Source: Candidatus Limiplasma pullicola (GTDB lineage Bacteria > Bacillota > Clostridia > Christensenellales > Aristaeellaceae). From it: a DNA stretch of 61,911 nt. The notes under the pieces are model-generated. The model ran no database searches. It was not told the origin of the DNA and saw only the letters and a list, made by a program, of their open reading frames with translations. The first letter of the stretch is position 1. Each line of letters begins with the position of its first letter. The position numbers and the translations under genes were made by a program. Below are positions 1 through 7,678 of this stretch, one piece after another. The DNA lies in contig DVIV01000053.1 of NCBI GenBank assembly GCA_018710985.1, forward strand, positions 1 through 61,911, read 5' to 3'.

Positions 1-114
1 AAAATTCACCGCTGCGTCGATCTTCCGCAGCAAGTGTCCCTTGGGTACCAGCATATCTGTGCACAGCATTTCTATCGCCTGGCGCTGCTCCGCTTCTTTC
101 TTTAGCATCTTCAT
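1..114 (-). CDS. IS1182-family transposase, N-terminal fragment cut by the window edge
   Basis: Reading from 114 down to 1 gives 38 uninterrupted codons starting MKMLKKEAEQRQ and running into LVPKGHLLRKIDAAV. That 'L(V)P..HLLR.ID' block is the hallmark N-terminus of IS1182/DUF772-type transposases, which insert by a DDE mechanism. A purine-rich ribosome site (AAGGACAGG) and a TATACT box lie just upstream of the start. The rest of the gene is outside the window, so intactness cannot be judged. Family assignment rests on a short motif only. Confidence 0.7.
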   Translation of the reverse strand, partial: MKMLKKEAEQRQAIEMLCTDMLVPKGHLLRKIDAAVNF

Positions 115-133
115 CACCTGTCCTTAGTATAGC

Positions 134-162
134 AAAAAAGGCCGCATAATGCGACCTTTTTT
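134..162. terminator. Bidirectional hairpin with A/T flanks near the IS end
   Basis: Thirteen-base arms (134-146 and 150-162) pair with one mismatch around a 3-base loop, with six A on the left and six T on the right, so it can act as a terminator on either strand. It lies between the transposase start and the PadR unit. It could instead belong to the IS terminus. Confidence 0.55.
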
Positions 163-172
163 GACAGGCTGC

Positions 173-204
173 GGAGCGCTTCTGGAGGAAGCGCTCCTTT
201 TTTT
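173..204 (+). terminator. Intrinsic terminator
   Basis: A perfect 10-bp stem (173-182 with 188-197) is followed by seven T (198-204). It insulates the downstream PadR promoter from transcription arriving from the left. Confidence 0.75.
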
Positions 205-216
205 GTGCTGCGGGTA

Positions 217-246
217 TTGACATCTCCGACAAGGGGATGTTATACT
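217..246 (+). promoter_or_regulatory. SigA-type promoter of the padR unit
   Basis: TTGACA (217-222) and TATACT (241-246) are 18 bp apart. The start codon of padR is 51 bases past the -10 box, leaving room for the palindromic operator described next. Confidence 0.8.
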
Positions 247-251
247 CACGT

Positions 252-281
252 CGATACATCGTAGTGCGATATATCGTGCTA
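252..281 (+). promoter_or_regulatory. Candidate PadR autoregulatory operator
   Basis: A 20-bp imperfect palindrome (262-281) has half sites TAGTGCGATA and TATCGTGCTA, matching at 8 of 10 positions. A related near-palindrome CGATACATCG sits directly before it (252-261). Both lie between the -10 box and the ribosome site of padR, as expected for a self-repressing PadR. Binding is inferred from position and symmetry. Confidence 0.5.
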
Positions 282-296
282 CAGAGGAGGTGCGGC

Positions 297-611
297 ATGG
301 ACGCGCACATTCGCAAGGTGTATGTGCCGATGACGGAAACCGGGTTTTACATACTGCTGTGCCTGCGCCGGGAGCAGCACGGCTACGGCATCGTCCAGCA
401 GGTGAAGGAGCTGACTCATGGAGAAATCTGCCTGAGCCCCGGCACGATGTACGGCAGCCTGTCCAAGATGGAAAAGGACGGGCTGATCCGGTTTGTCCGG
501 GAGGAAGAGAAGCGAAGGATTTACCGGATTACGCCGCTGGGCACGGAGGTGCTGGACCTGGAAATGAAACGAATCGAGCGGCTGTACGAAACCATGAAGG
601 AGGCGCGCTGA
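297..611 (+). CDS. PadR-family transcriptional regulator
   Basis: This 104-residue protein is a small winged-helix regulator. The N-terminal helix-turn-helix (about residues 12-75) carries GTMYGSLSKMEKDGLI, the typical PadR recognition-helix and wing region, followed by YRITPLG and a short C-terminal dimerisation helix. Length fits the short PadR subfamily. The ATG at 297 was chosen because GAGGAGG (284-290) stands seven bases before it; the open frame extends further upstream but only through the promoter and operator. Two bases separate it from the DUF2812 gene, so the two are co-transcribed. PadR/DUF2812 pairs are a recurrent Firmicute arrangement; the ligand is unknown. Confidence 0.88.
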   Translation: MDAHIRKVYVPMTETGFYILLCLRREQHGYGIVQQVKELTHGEICLSPGTMYGSLSKMEKDGLIRFVREEEKRRIYRITPLGTEVLDLEMKRIERLYETMKEAR

Positions 612-613
612 AC

Positions 614-1156
614 ATGGGGGAGCACAAGCGGGAATTCCGGTTTTTTACCGTGGCTGACTGGGAAGAGGAGGAGGCGTACCTGAGCCAGCGTCATCGGGAG
701 GGCTGGCGGTTCACGGGCGTGCGCCTGCCGGGGCTGTACGGCTTTGAGCGGTGCGAGCCGCAGGAGGTGGCGTACCGGCTGGATTACAACCCGGAAGGGC
801 GCGCGCACCGGGAGGAATATGTGCAGATGTTTAGCGACTGCGGCTGGGAATATATACAGGATTATGTGGGCTACAGCTATTTCCGCAAGGCCGCGCCCGC
901 GTCGGAGCGCGACGCGGAAATCTTCTGCGACGATGCGTCCCGGCTGGACATGATGGAGCGGGTGATGAAGGGACGCATGCTGCCGCTGATGGTGATTCTG
1001 CTGATGGTGATCGTGCCCGTGCTGATCGCCGAAGGCCAGCGGACAGGGCCGTTCAGCCGGTTTGTGACGGTTGTGTATCTGCTGATTCTGGCCGTTTACG
1101 TCGCAGTGTTCATCAAATTCGGCGTCGCGTTCCGGCGGCGGACGAACGCAAAATAG
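614..1156 (+). CDS. DUF2812 domain membrane protein
   Basis: The protein has 180 residues. The soluble N-terminal part (about 1-120) has the DUF2812 pattern, with HREGW, a YRLDY strand and a second GWEY repeat. Two membrane segments follow near residues 121-142 and 150-172, with a basic C-terminus. It is translated two bases after padR. Families of this kind are thought to pair with PadR as a sensor or anti-regulator, but no biochemical function is established. The start ATG at 614 follows the purine-rich end of padR. Confidence 0.75.
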   Translation: MGEHKREFRFFTVADWEEEEAYLSQRHREGWRFTGVRLPGLYGFERCEPQEVAYRLDYNPEGRAHREEYVQMFSDCGWEYIQDYVGYSYFRKAAPASERDAEIFCDDASRLDMMERVMKGRMLPLMVILLMVIVPVLIAEGQRTGPFSRFVTVVYLLILAVYVAVFIKFGVAFRRRTNAK

Positions 1157-1193
1157 CGCTGGGAAATCACAGACGCCCCTGCATGCAGCCCGC

Positions 1194-1221
1194 AAGCCTC
1201 CTTTCCAAAGGGGGCTTTTTT
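1194..1221 (+). terminator. Intrinsic terminator after the padR unit
   Basis: Arms 1194-1204 and 1207-1217 form an 11-bp stem with one G-T wobble, followed by a T run to 1221. It separates the PadR/DUF2812 unit from the efflux operon. The remaining 110 bases before the next gene show no promoter I would defend. Confidence 0.75.
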
Positions 1222-1331
1222 CATGGGCCTTCAACACCCAATTTTCACAAAACCGTCATGCGTTGCAAAGGTAGGACCGATACCATAAAGCGGCATCAAA
1301 CAAGCATGCCTGATGGCAGGAGGTTTTTCCC

Positions 1332-2945
1332 ATGAAGAAGGTCCTCAAAACACTGGCGGTGCTGGTAGTTCTGGCCGCCGCGGGATTCTTTGGTTACCGG
1401 TATTACCAGTCACGGCAGGCGGTGGCGGCGCAGTCCGCCAGCGGCAGCGCCTATACGGAATACACCGTTTCCACCGGTTCCCTTTCCAAGACGGTCACAG
1501 GCACTGGCACGCTGTCCATCAGCCAGACCGATGACGTGGCGCTGGACTATGCCGTGACGGTGACGGATGCGCTGGTGGAAGCGGGCGACAACGTTACGGC
1601 CGGGCAACCGCTTTTGAACATCGACGCCGTGGCCCTGCAGACCACCATCGAAACCCTTGAAACGGAGCTGGAGACGACCGAAACGGAAATCGCCACGCTG
1701 GCGGCGGACTATTCCTCCACCACATATCTCAAGATGCCGCAGTACGGCCGCGTCAAGGAGGTTTATATCACCGAAGGCGTCTATATCCAGGATGTGATGG
1801 ATCAGTACGGCGCAATCGCCCTGCTGTCCCTGGACGGATGGATGTATGTGGAGTTTCCCGCCCAGGAAACCTGGGAGATTGACGACACCGTGACCGTCAG
1901 GGTGGGCAACGTCGTGCTGGACGGCACCGTGCGCGCGCTGGAAAACGGCACGGCCACCATCACCTTCTCCGATGCCTACAGCGAGGAGGGCGGCGAGGTG
2001 GAGATCACCTATAAGGGCGAAAGCCTGGGCACGGCCACGGCGCACATCCACATGCCCTATGAGCTGACCACCTCCGAAAAGGGCTACATCCACAGCGTGT
2101 TCATCGAGGAGAACGACCGCAAGTGGGAAGGCAACCGCATCTGCTATCTGATCAACGTGCCCATCAGCGACAGCTATCAGGCGCTGCTGGAAACCCGCGT
2201 CCAGCAGACGGAGCAGCTCAAGGAGATGCGGACCCTGCGCGACACCGGCGCCATCACCGCGCCCCAGGACGGCATCGTGGCCTCCATCGTGACGCCTTCG
2301 GCGACCGAACAGGCGATTGATACGGTGCTGGTTTCCCTCTATGTGGGCGACGAAAAGGAAATGGTCGTCAGCGTGGATGAGCTGGACATCACCAGCGTCG
2401 AAGTGGGCCAGAACGTGGAGCTGGCCATGGACGCCATCACCGACCACACCTACGCGGGCACGGTGAGCAAGATCAGCCAGATCGGCACCGCCACCAGCGG
2501 TGTGACCGTCTACGACGTGACCCTCACCATCGAGGGCGACGACCAGCTCAAGCTGGGCATGAACGGCACCGCCACCATTCTGGTGGAGGAGCGCGAAAAC
2601 GTGCTGCTGGTGCCCATCGCGGCCCTGAGCACCTCGCGGGGGGAAAGCTACGTTTGGCTCAAGTCCGACAGCGCGGCCGAGGATGAGCCAGGCGTGCGCA
2701 CCACGGTGGAAACCGGCCTGAGCGACGAAACCTATGCCGAGGTCCTCAGCGGCCTGAGCGAAGGCGACGTGGTGCTCATCACCCGCGAGGCCGGCACCTC
2801 CTCCGACGACAGCCGCGAAAACGGCATGGGCGGCATGATGATGGACATGGGCGGGATGCCCGGCGGCTCGTTCGACGGCGGCATGCCCGCGGGTTCCCCG
2901 CCCTCCGGCGGCGGAGCGGGCGGCGGCCGGACCCGCGGCAACTGA
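1332..2945 (+). CDS. MacA/HlyD-type membrane-fusion adaptor of an ABC efflux system
   Basis: The protein has 537 residues. An N-terminal membrane anchor (about 5-24) is followed by an extracytoplasmic adaptor with barrel-sandwich (lipoyl-like) segments near residues 65-165 and again near 310-345 (TAPQDGIVASIVTP), a beta-barrel region, and a membrane-proximal domain ending around 490. The last ~40 residues are an unusual Gly/Met/Pro-rich tail. The start at 1332 has AGGAGG 11 bases upstream. It is the first gene of an adaptor-ATPase-permease operon like MacAB, which exports peptides or macrolide-like drugs. In a Gram-positive cell it probably stabilises the permease on the outer face. The substrate is not predictable. 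Confidence 0.85.
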   Translation: MKKVLKTLAVLVVLAAAGFFGYRYYQSRQAVAAQSASGSAYTEYTVSTGSLSKTVTGTGTLSISQTDDVALDYAVTVTDALVEAGDNVTAGQPLLNIDAVALQTTIETLETELETTETEIATLAADYSSTTYLKMPQYGRVKEVYITEGVYIQDVMDQYGAIALLSLDGWMYVEFPAQETWEIDDTVTVRVGNVVLDGTVRALENGTATITFSDAYSEEGGEVEITYKGESLGTATAHIHMPYELTTSEKGYIHSVFIEENDRKWEGNRICYLINVPISDSYQALLETRVQQTEQLKEMRTLRDTGAITAPQDGIVASIVTPSATEQAIDTVLVSLYVGDEKEMVVSVDELDITSVEVGQNVELAMDAITDHTYAGTVSKISQIGTATSGVTVYDVTLTIEGDDQLKLGMNGTATILVEERENVLLVPIAALSTSRGESYVWLKSDSAAEDEPGVRTTVETGLSDETYAEVLSGLSEGDVVLITREAGTSSDDSRENGMGGMMMDMGGMPGGSFDGGMPAGSPPSGGGAGGGRTRGN

Positions 2946-2959
2946 GGGGGCGCAGCAGC

Positions 2960-3658
2960 ATGATTGATATGACGGACGTGGTCAAGCGCTACACCCTGGG
3001 CGGGGAGACCATCTACGCGCTCAACCACATTTCCCTGCACGTGGACAAGGGCGAATATGTGGCCATCATCGGCCCTTCCGGCAGCGGCAAGAGCACGCTG
3101 ATGAACATCATCGGCTGCCTGGATACCGCCGACAGCGGCAGCTATATGCTCAATGACAAGCCCATCCAGAAATACCGCGAGCGCCAGCTGGCCCGCATCC
3201 GCAACCGGCAGATCGGATTTATCTTTCAGGGCTTCAACCTCCTGCCCAAGCTCTCCGCGCTGGAAAACGTCGAGCTGCCCCTGATCTATCAGGGCGCGGG
3301 CGTCTCGCAGCGCCGGGCGGCGGCGCGCGAGGCGCTGGAGCGCGTCGGCCTGGGACAGCGCATGAAGCACCGGCCCGCGCAGCTCTCCGGCGGCCAGCAG
3401 CAGCGCTGCGCCATCGCGCGGGCCATCGCGGTCAAACCCTCGCTCATCCTGGCCGACGAGCCCACCGGCAACCTGGACAAAAAGACCGGGCGCGAAATTC
3501 TGCAGATCTTCCGCGAGCTGCATCAGGCGGGCAACACCATTGTGCTCATCACGCACGACCCCAAGGTGGCCCAAAGCGCCGAGCGCGTCATCCGCATTGA
3601 GGACGGCAGGCTCTACGAGAATCAGGAGGTGCCCCAGGATGATCTACCAGTCGTTTAA
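2960..3658 (+). CDS. MacB/LolD-type ABC transporter ATP-binding protein
   Basis: This 232-residue cytoplasmic ATPase shows Walker [10 protein letters not shown], the Q-loop in FIFQGFNLL, the signature LSGGQQQR, Walker [13 protein letters not shown] and an H-loop in ITHDPKVA. It has the subfamily's ADEPTGNLD wording, characteristic of the MacB/LolD/FtsE group that works mechanically with FtsX-like permeases. It starts 14 bases after the adaptor gene and overlaps the permease by 20 bases, so all three are translated from one message. The partner permease and adaptor make export from the membrane outer leaflet the likely role. Confidence 0.93.
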   Translation: MIDMTDVVKRYTLGGETIYALNHISLHVDKGEYVAIIGPSGSGKSTLMNIIGCLDTADSGSYMLNDKPIQKYRERQLARIRNRQIGFIFQGFNLLPKLSALENVELPLIYQGAGVSQRRAAAREALERVGLGQRMKHRPAQLSGGQQQRCAIARAIAVKPSLILADEPTGNLDKKTGREILQIFRELHQAGNTIVLITHDPKVAQSAERVIRIEDGRLYENQEVPQDDLPVV

Positions 3659-4826
3659 GATGGCCGTCAAGGCCATCGCGGGCAACAAGATGCGCTCGTT
3701 TCTGACCATTCTCGGCGTGGTGATCGGCGTGGTGGCCATCGTGGTGCTGGTTTCCATCGGCCAGGGGGCCAACAGCTCCGTGGTCGAAAGCATCGAGGGT
3801 ATGGGCACCAACCTCATCACCGCCAACATCAACGCCCGCCGCATGAATCCCATTGATCTGGACAGCCTCAACGAACTGGCCCAGAACGAGAATATCTCCT
3901 ACGTGGCGCCCATCGCCAGCGTCAGCGGCACCGTCAAGGCCGGCGCGGCTACCTACGACGACGGCGTGGTGCAGGGCACCACGCCCGGCTACGAGAGCAT
4001 CCGCAACTGGACCGTGGCGGAGGGCCGCTTCCTCCAGCAGCCCGATATCGACAACCGCAGCTTCGTGGCGGTCATCGGCTCGGAGGCAGCCACGGAGATG
4101 TACGGCACCACCCATGCCGTGGGCGAGACCTTCTCGCTCAACGGCTACACCATCACCGTGGTAGGCGTGCTGGCGGAGGTCGGCTCCAGCGCGTCGGGCA
4201 GCAATGACAATCAGATCCTCATTCCTTTTACTTTGGCCCAGCGCCTCTCCAACCAGACGTCCATTTCCTCGTTCTATGTGTCCGCCGCCTCCTCGGCGCA
4301 GGTCGGGCAGGCGCAGGCCGTGGTGGAAAGCTACCTCGAAAAGGCCTTTGCCAACTACAATACCAACTCCTTCGGCACGCAGTACAGCGTCTTTAACCAG
4401 AGCGAGATGCTCTCCACCCTGAGCGAAACCACCAATACCCTCACCCTCATGCTGGGCGGCATCGCGGCCATTTCGCTGCTGGTGGGCGGCATCGGCATCA
4501 TGAACATCATGCTGGTCAGCGTCAGCGAGCGCACGCGGGAAATCGGCATCCGCAAGGCCATCGGCGCGGCGCGGGGCAACATTCTGATGCAGTTTCTCAT
4601 CGAGTCGCTGGTGGTCAGCCTCATGGGCGGGCTGATGGGCCTGGCGATCTCGGTGGTGGCCGTCAACGCCCTGGCGCCCGTTTTGCAGATGACGCTGACG
4701 ATTCCCGTCAACGTGGCGTGGATGGCTATAGCCTTTTCAGTGTTCATCGGCGTGGTGTTCGGCATGTATCCGGCCAACAAGGCCAGCAAGCTTCGTCCCA
4801 TCGAGGCCCTGCACTACGAGGGCTGA
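3639..4826 (+). CDS. MacB-like ABC transporter permease (FtsX fold)
   Basis: The protein has 395 residues. The N-terminal membrane helix (about 16-42) is followed by a large extracytoplasmic MacB_PCD domain (about 45-265). Three further helices in an FtsX domain (about 275-385) include the coupling segment MLVSVSERTREIGIRKAIGA. The start ATG at 3639 lies inside the ATPase gene and has CAGGAGG eight bases upstream; an open frame further upstream is only an overlap with the ATPase. The four-helix layout with a big loop between helices 1 and 2 is exactly that of MacB without its fused ATPase, which here is a separate gene. Confidence 0.92.
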   Translation: MIYQSFKMAVKAIAGNKMRSFLTILGVVIGVVAIVVLVSIGQGANSSVVESIEGMGTNLITANINARRMNPIDLDSLNELAQNENISYVAPIASVSGTVKAGAATYDDGVVQGTTPGYESIRNWTVAEGRFLQQPDIDNRSFVAVIGSEAATEMYGTTHAVGETFSLNGYTITVVGVLAEVGSSASGSNDNQILIPFTLAQRLSNQTSISSFYVSAASSAQVGQAQAVVESYLEKAFANYNTNSFGTQYSVFNQSEMLSTLSETTNTLTLMLGGIAAISLLVGGIGIMNIMLVSVSERTREIGIRKAIGAARGNILMQFLIESLVVSLMGGLMGLAISVVAVNALAPVLQMTLTIPVNVAWMAIAFSVFIGVVFGMYPANKASKLRPIEALHYEG

Positions 4827-4827
4827 C

Positions 4828-4856
4828 GTATGTTTTTCCCCAGTCCGCGCATGCTA
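4828..4856 (+). promoter_or_regulatory. Candidate SigG promoter of gpr
   Basis: GTATG (4828-4832), 17 bases, then CATGCTA (4850-4856) fits the Bacillus SigG consensus GHATR/CATNHTA at every constrained position. It ends about 60 bases before gpr, a gene expressed in the forespore under SigG in Bacillus. The assignment is by consensus only. Confidence 0.6.
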
Positions 4857-4882
4857 TAGGAAAACGCATGCGCGGCTTTTTT
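4845..4882 (+). terminator. Terminator of the efflux operon, overlapping the gpr promoter
   Basis: A perfect 10-bp stem (4845-4854 with 4866-4875) is followed by C and six T (4877-4882). It starts 19 bases after the permease stop. Its left arm contains the first five bases of the gpr -10 element. Confidence 0.75.
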
Positions 4883-4918
4883 GCGCGCGCGTTTCAGGCA
4901 GGATGGAGGAAAAGAAGC

Positions 4919-5845
4919 ATGCGCGGGTTTCGGACGGATCTGGCCATGGAATGCATCGACGAGGGCGGCGGACGGGTGGAGGGCGTGCGCGTAAGCACGC
5001 ATCACATGGGCGGCATCACGCACACCCGCATCCGCATCGAGAAGGAGCGCGCGGCCGAGTTGCTGGGCCGGCACACGGGCGAATACATCACCCTGGAGTA
5101 CCGCGACCTGCCCCGCTGCGATGCGCATACCCAGAAGCTGCTGGCCGCGCTTGTGGCGCAGGGCGTGAGAAGCCTCTTGCCGCGCGAGGGCGAGGTGCTG
5201 GTGGTGGGCCTGGGCAACCGCAACGTGACCGCGGACGCGCTGGGCACCCGCGTGGTGGAGCGCATGCTGGTGACGCGCCACCTGCGTCAGGCCATGGCGC
5301 AGGAGCTGCGCGGCAGGCTGCGGGGCGTGAGCGCGATCGCGCCCGGCGTGCTGGGACTGACGGGCATCGAGACGGCGGAGCTGTGCCGCGGGCTGGTACG
5401 GCATGTGCGCCCTGCGGCGGTCATCGCCATCGACGCGCTGGCCGCCTTTGAGAGCGAGCGCATCTGTACCACGGTGCAGATCACCGATACGGGCATCGAG
5501 CCGGGCAGCGGCGTGGGCAACCACCGTCTGGGTCTGACGGAGGAGACGCTGGGGGTGAAGGTGATCGCCGTTGGGGTGCCCATGGTGGTGTATGCCTCCA
5601 CCATCGCGCGCGACGCCATGGCGCGGCTGATCGACGAATACGGCCTGCTGGCCGGCGGCCACGAGGAGGCGGCGGAGCAGCTGCTTCGGCAGGTGTCGGA
5701 AGGCTTTCTGGGCGATATGGTCGTCACCCCGCGCGAGATCGACGAGCTGGTTTTGCACGTGGCGGCGCTGCTGAGCGACGGCATCAACCAGGCCCTTCAG
5801 CCGGATGTAGATCCCGAAACCCTGCATACTTACGTTCAGGGATAG
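4919..5845 (+). CDS. gpr: Germination protease GPR
   Basis: This 308-residue protein is the endopeptidase that degrades small acid-soluble spore proteins during germination. Conserved GPR segments are RTDLAME at the N-terminus, VVGLGNRNVTADALG, APGVLGLTGIETAE, AIDALAA and DTGIEPGSGVGN, with MVVTPREID near the C-terminus. It is shorter than the Bacillus enzyme (about 370 residues), and only four residues precede RTDLA, so the usual autoprocessed propeptide is minimal. The ATG at 4919 has GGAGG nine bases upstream. An in-frame ATG at 4868 would add 17 residues but would sit almost on the predicted transcription start. spoIIP follows, as in many spore formers. Confidence 0.93.
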   Translation: MRGFRTDLAMECIDEGGGRVEGVRVSTHHMGGITHTRIRIEKERAAELLGRHTGEYITLEYRDLPRCDAHTQKLLAALVAQGVRSLLPREGEVLVVGLGNRNVTADALGTRVVERMLVTRHLRQAMAQELRGRLRGVSAIAPGVLGLTGIETAELCRGLVRHVRPAAVIAIDALAAFESERICTTVQITDTGIEPGSGVGNHRLGLTEETLGVKVIAVGVPMVVYASTIARDAMARLIDEYGLLAGGHEEAAEQLLRQVSEGFLGDMVVTPREIDELVLHVAALLSDGINQALQPDVDPETLHTYVQG

Positions 5846-5853
5846 CATATCCT
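5824..5853 (+). promoter_or_regulatory. Candidate SigE promoter of spoIIP
   Basis: GCATACT (5824-5830) and CATATCCT (5846-5853), 15 bases apart, resemble the SigE pair KMATATT/CATACANT with one mismatch in the first box and two in the second. It overlaps the 3' end of gpr and lies 31 bases before spoIIP, a mother-cell gene in Bacillus. The match is imperfect. Confidence 0.35.
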
Positions 5854-5884
5854 ACCGGGAAGAACGCAAAAGGCGGTGACCCGG

Positions 5885-6790
5885 ATGAACAGGCAGCAGA
5901 AAATCCGATTGGCGGTGGTCCTTCTGGCGGCGGCGCTTCTGGGAACGGCTGCGGGCCTGAATCTGCCGGCCCGCGTGCAGGGAGGCGGAGTGGTGGCCGC
6001 GTTTTCCGCCTTCGGTGGCGAAGTGACCGAAAACCTGTTTGCCGTTGCGACCGCGCCACAGGAGACGGGCGACCCGGCGGAGACGCCCGCGCCCCCGGAG
6101 GATGCGGACTTTGTCATCCGGCTTCTTGGCGTGCAGACGGAAACCCCGCGCAAGCGCGTGCTGATCTATCACACGCACACCTACGAGGCCTATGAGCAGA
6201 CGCCGGACGACCCATACGAGGAGACGGAGAAGTGGCGCACAGCCGACAGCGCGTACAACGTGGTGCGTGTGGGCGAGGAGCTGGCCGCGCTGCTGCGAGG
6301 CCTGGGCGTGGAGGTGGTGCATGACGTGACGGCCTTCGAGCCGCCCAACCTGAGCAGCGCCTACACGCGGTCGCTGGAGATGCTTGAGAAGCGTCAGGCG
6401 GCGGGGGAAAAATACGACCTGTATATCGACCTGCACCGCGACGCCTACGCCGAGTCGCAGACCGGCCCCAACACCGTGAACGCCGGCGGGGTGGAGGCGG
6501 CCAAGCTGATGCTGCTCATCGGCAAGGGGGAGGGGCAGACCTCTGAGGGCTTTGACCAGCGGCCCGACTGGGAGGCGAACCTGGCCGTCGCCCAAGCGAT
6601 GACGGACGACCTCAACGCCCAGGTGGACGGCCTTTGCCGGGAGGTCTGCGTCAAAAGCGGACGCTTTAACCAGCATGTGGCCGTGGGATGCGTGCTGGTG
6701 GAGGCCGGAAACAACCGAAACACCCTTGAGGAGGTGCTGGCGGCCATGCCGTATCTGGCGGACGCCATTGTACAGGTGCTGGCGCTTTGA
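5885..6790 (+). CDS. spoIIP: Stage II sporulation protein P (SpoIIP)
   Basis: The protein has 301 residues. SpoIIP is a peptidoglycan amidase/endopeptidase that works with SpoIID and SpoIIM to thin septal wall and drive engulfment. Seen here: an N-terminal membrane anchor (about 8-26), a low-complexity Pro/Thr-rich linker to about residue 75, then the catalytic SpoIIP domain with YHTHTYEAY, DLHRDAY and VLVEAGNNRNT, carrying the expected His and Glu zinc ligands. The ATG at 5885 has AGGCGGTG seven to fourteen bases upstream; a GTG nine bases earlier overlaps that ribosome site and is less likely. Position directly after gpr supports the call. Confidence 0.93.
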   Translation: MNRQQKIRLAVVLLAAALLGTAAGLNLPARVQGGGVVAAFSAFGGEVTENLFAVATAPQETGDPAETPAPPEDADFVIRLLGVQTETPRKRVLIYHTHTYEAYEQTPDDPYEETEKWRTADSAYNVVRVGEELAALLRGLGVEVVHDVTAFEPPNLSSAYTRSLEMLEKRQAAGEKYDLYIDLHRDAYAESQTGPNTVNAGGVEAAKLMLLIGKGEGQTSEGFDQRPDWEANLAVAQAMTDDLNAQVDGLCREVCVKSGRFNQHVAVGCVLVEAGNNRNTLEEVLAAMPYLADAIVQVLAL

Positions 6791-6810
6791 CACAAACAAC
6801 CCCGGAATAC

Positions 6811-6839
6811 TTGAAAAAAAGGAGGGCAGCGGGTATAAT
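6811..6839 (+). promoter_or_regulatory. SigA-type promoter of murI
   Basis: TTGAAA (6811-6816), 17 bp, TATAAT (6834-6839). Transcription would begin about ten bases before the murI ribosome site. Confidence 0.85.
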
Positions 6840-6859
6840 CGGGAACGGAGGTGAATGCG

Positions 6860-7639
6860 GTGGATCGTCGGCCGGTAGGCGTGTTTGACAGCGGCATGGG
6901 AGGCATCAGCGTGCTGGGGCAGATGCTGGAGGTGCTGCCGGAGGAAAACTTCGTCTATTACGGCGATACCCGCAACGTTCCCTATGGCGACAAACGGCCC
7001 GAAGAGGTGCTCAGGCTCACGCACCTGGCGGTGGACAGGCTCATCGCCATGGACTGCAAGGCGGTGGTCATCGCCTGCAACACGGCCACCAGCGCGGCCG
7101 CCGGGCCGCTGAGGCAGGAGCTGCACATGCCGGTCATCGGCATGGAGCCGGCGCTCAAGCCTGCCTCGCTCCTTCCCGGCGGCGGTTATGTGGTGGTGAT
7201 GGCCACGCATATGACGCTGACCCAGCCCAAATTCCTGCGCCTGATGGAGCGTTACGGGCAAAACGCCCTGCCCGTACCCTGTCCGGGCCTGATGGAGTGC
7301 GTGGAGGCCGGCGCGTTTTCCGGACCCAGGGTGGAAAGCCTTCTGGACAGGCTTTTATCCTCCGTGCGGGGGCTGCCTGTCAAGGCCGTGGTGCTGGGCT
7401 GCACGCATTATCCCTTTTTGCGGGGGGCGATCGCCCGCTGCTTTGCGCCGGGGACCCCGCTCATCGACGGAAACCTCGGCACCGCGCGCCAGCTGCGCCG
7501 CCGCCTGGAGGAGGAGGGCCTCCTCTCCCCCGGACCGGGCGGAGAGGTGACGTTTCACTCCTCGCAGGAGGGCGGGGAGGCGGAGGCGCGCATGCGGCGC
7601 ATGCTCAGGCTGTGGCAGGAAACGACGGAGCGCGTGTGA
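6860..7639 (+). CDS. murI: Glutamate racemase
   Basis: This 259-residue enzyme converts L- to D-glutamate for the peptidoglycan stem peptide. It has the family hallmarks: DSGMGG at the N-terminus, YYGDT and NVPYG, the catalytic Cys in CNTATS and the second catalytic Cys in GCTHYP. Length is typical. I chose GTG 6860 because GGAGGTGA ends five bases before it; GTG 6851 would overlap that ribosome site. The epimerase gene 39 bases downstream reads the same way, so murI and a wall-sugar gene probably share a transcript. Confidence 0.95.
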   Translation: MDRRPVGVFDSGMGGISVLGQMLEVLPEENFVYYGDTRNVPYGDKRPEEVLRLTHLAVDRLIAMDCKAVVIACNTATSAAAGPLRQELHMPVIGMEPALKPASLLPGGGYVVVMATHMTLTQPKFLRLMERYGQNALPVPCPGLMECVEAGAFSGPRVESLLDRLLSSVRGLPVKAVVLGCTHYPFLRGAIARCFAPGTPLIDGNLGTARQLRRRLEEEGLLSPGPGGEVTFHSSQEGGEAEARMRRMLRLWQETTERV

Positions 7640-7678
7640 ACGTTGGCCGCTTTCGCGGCGGATGATTGAGGTATGCAA

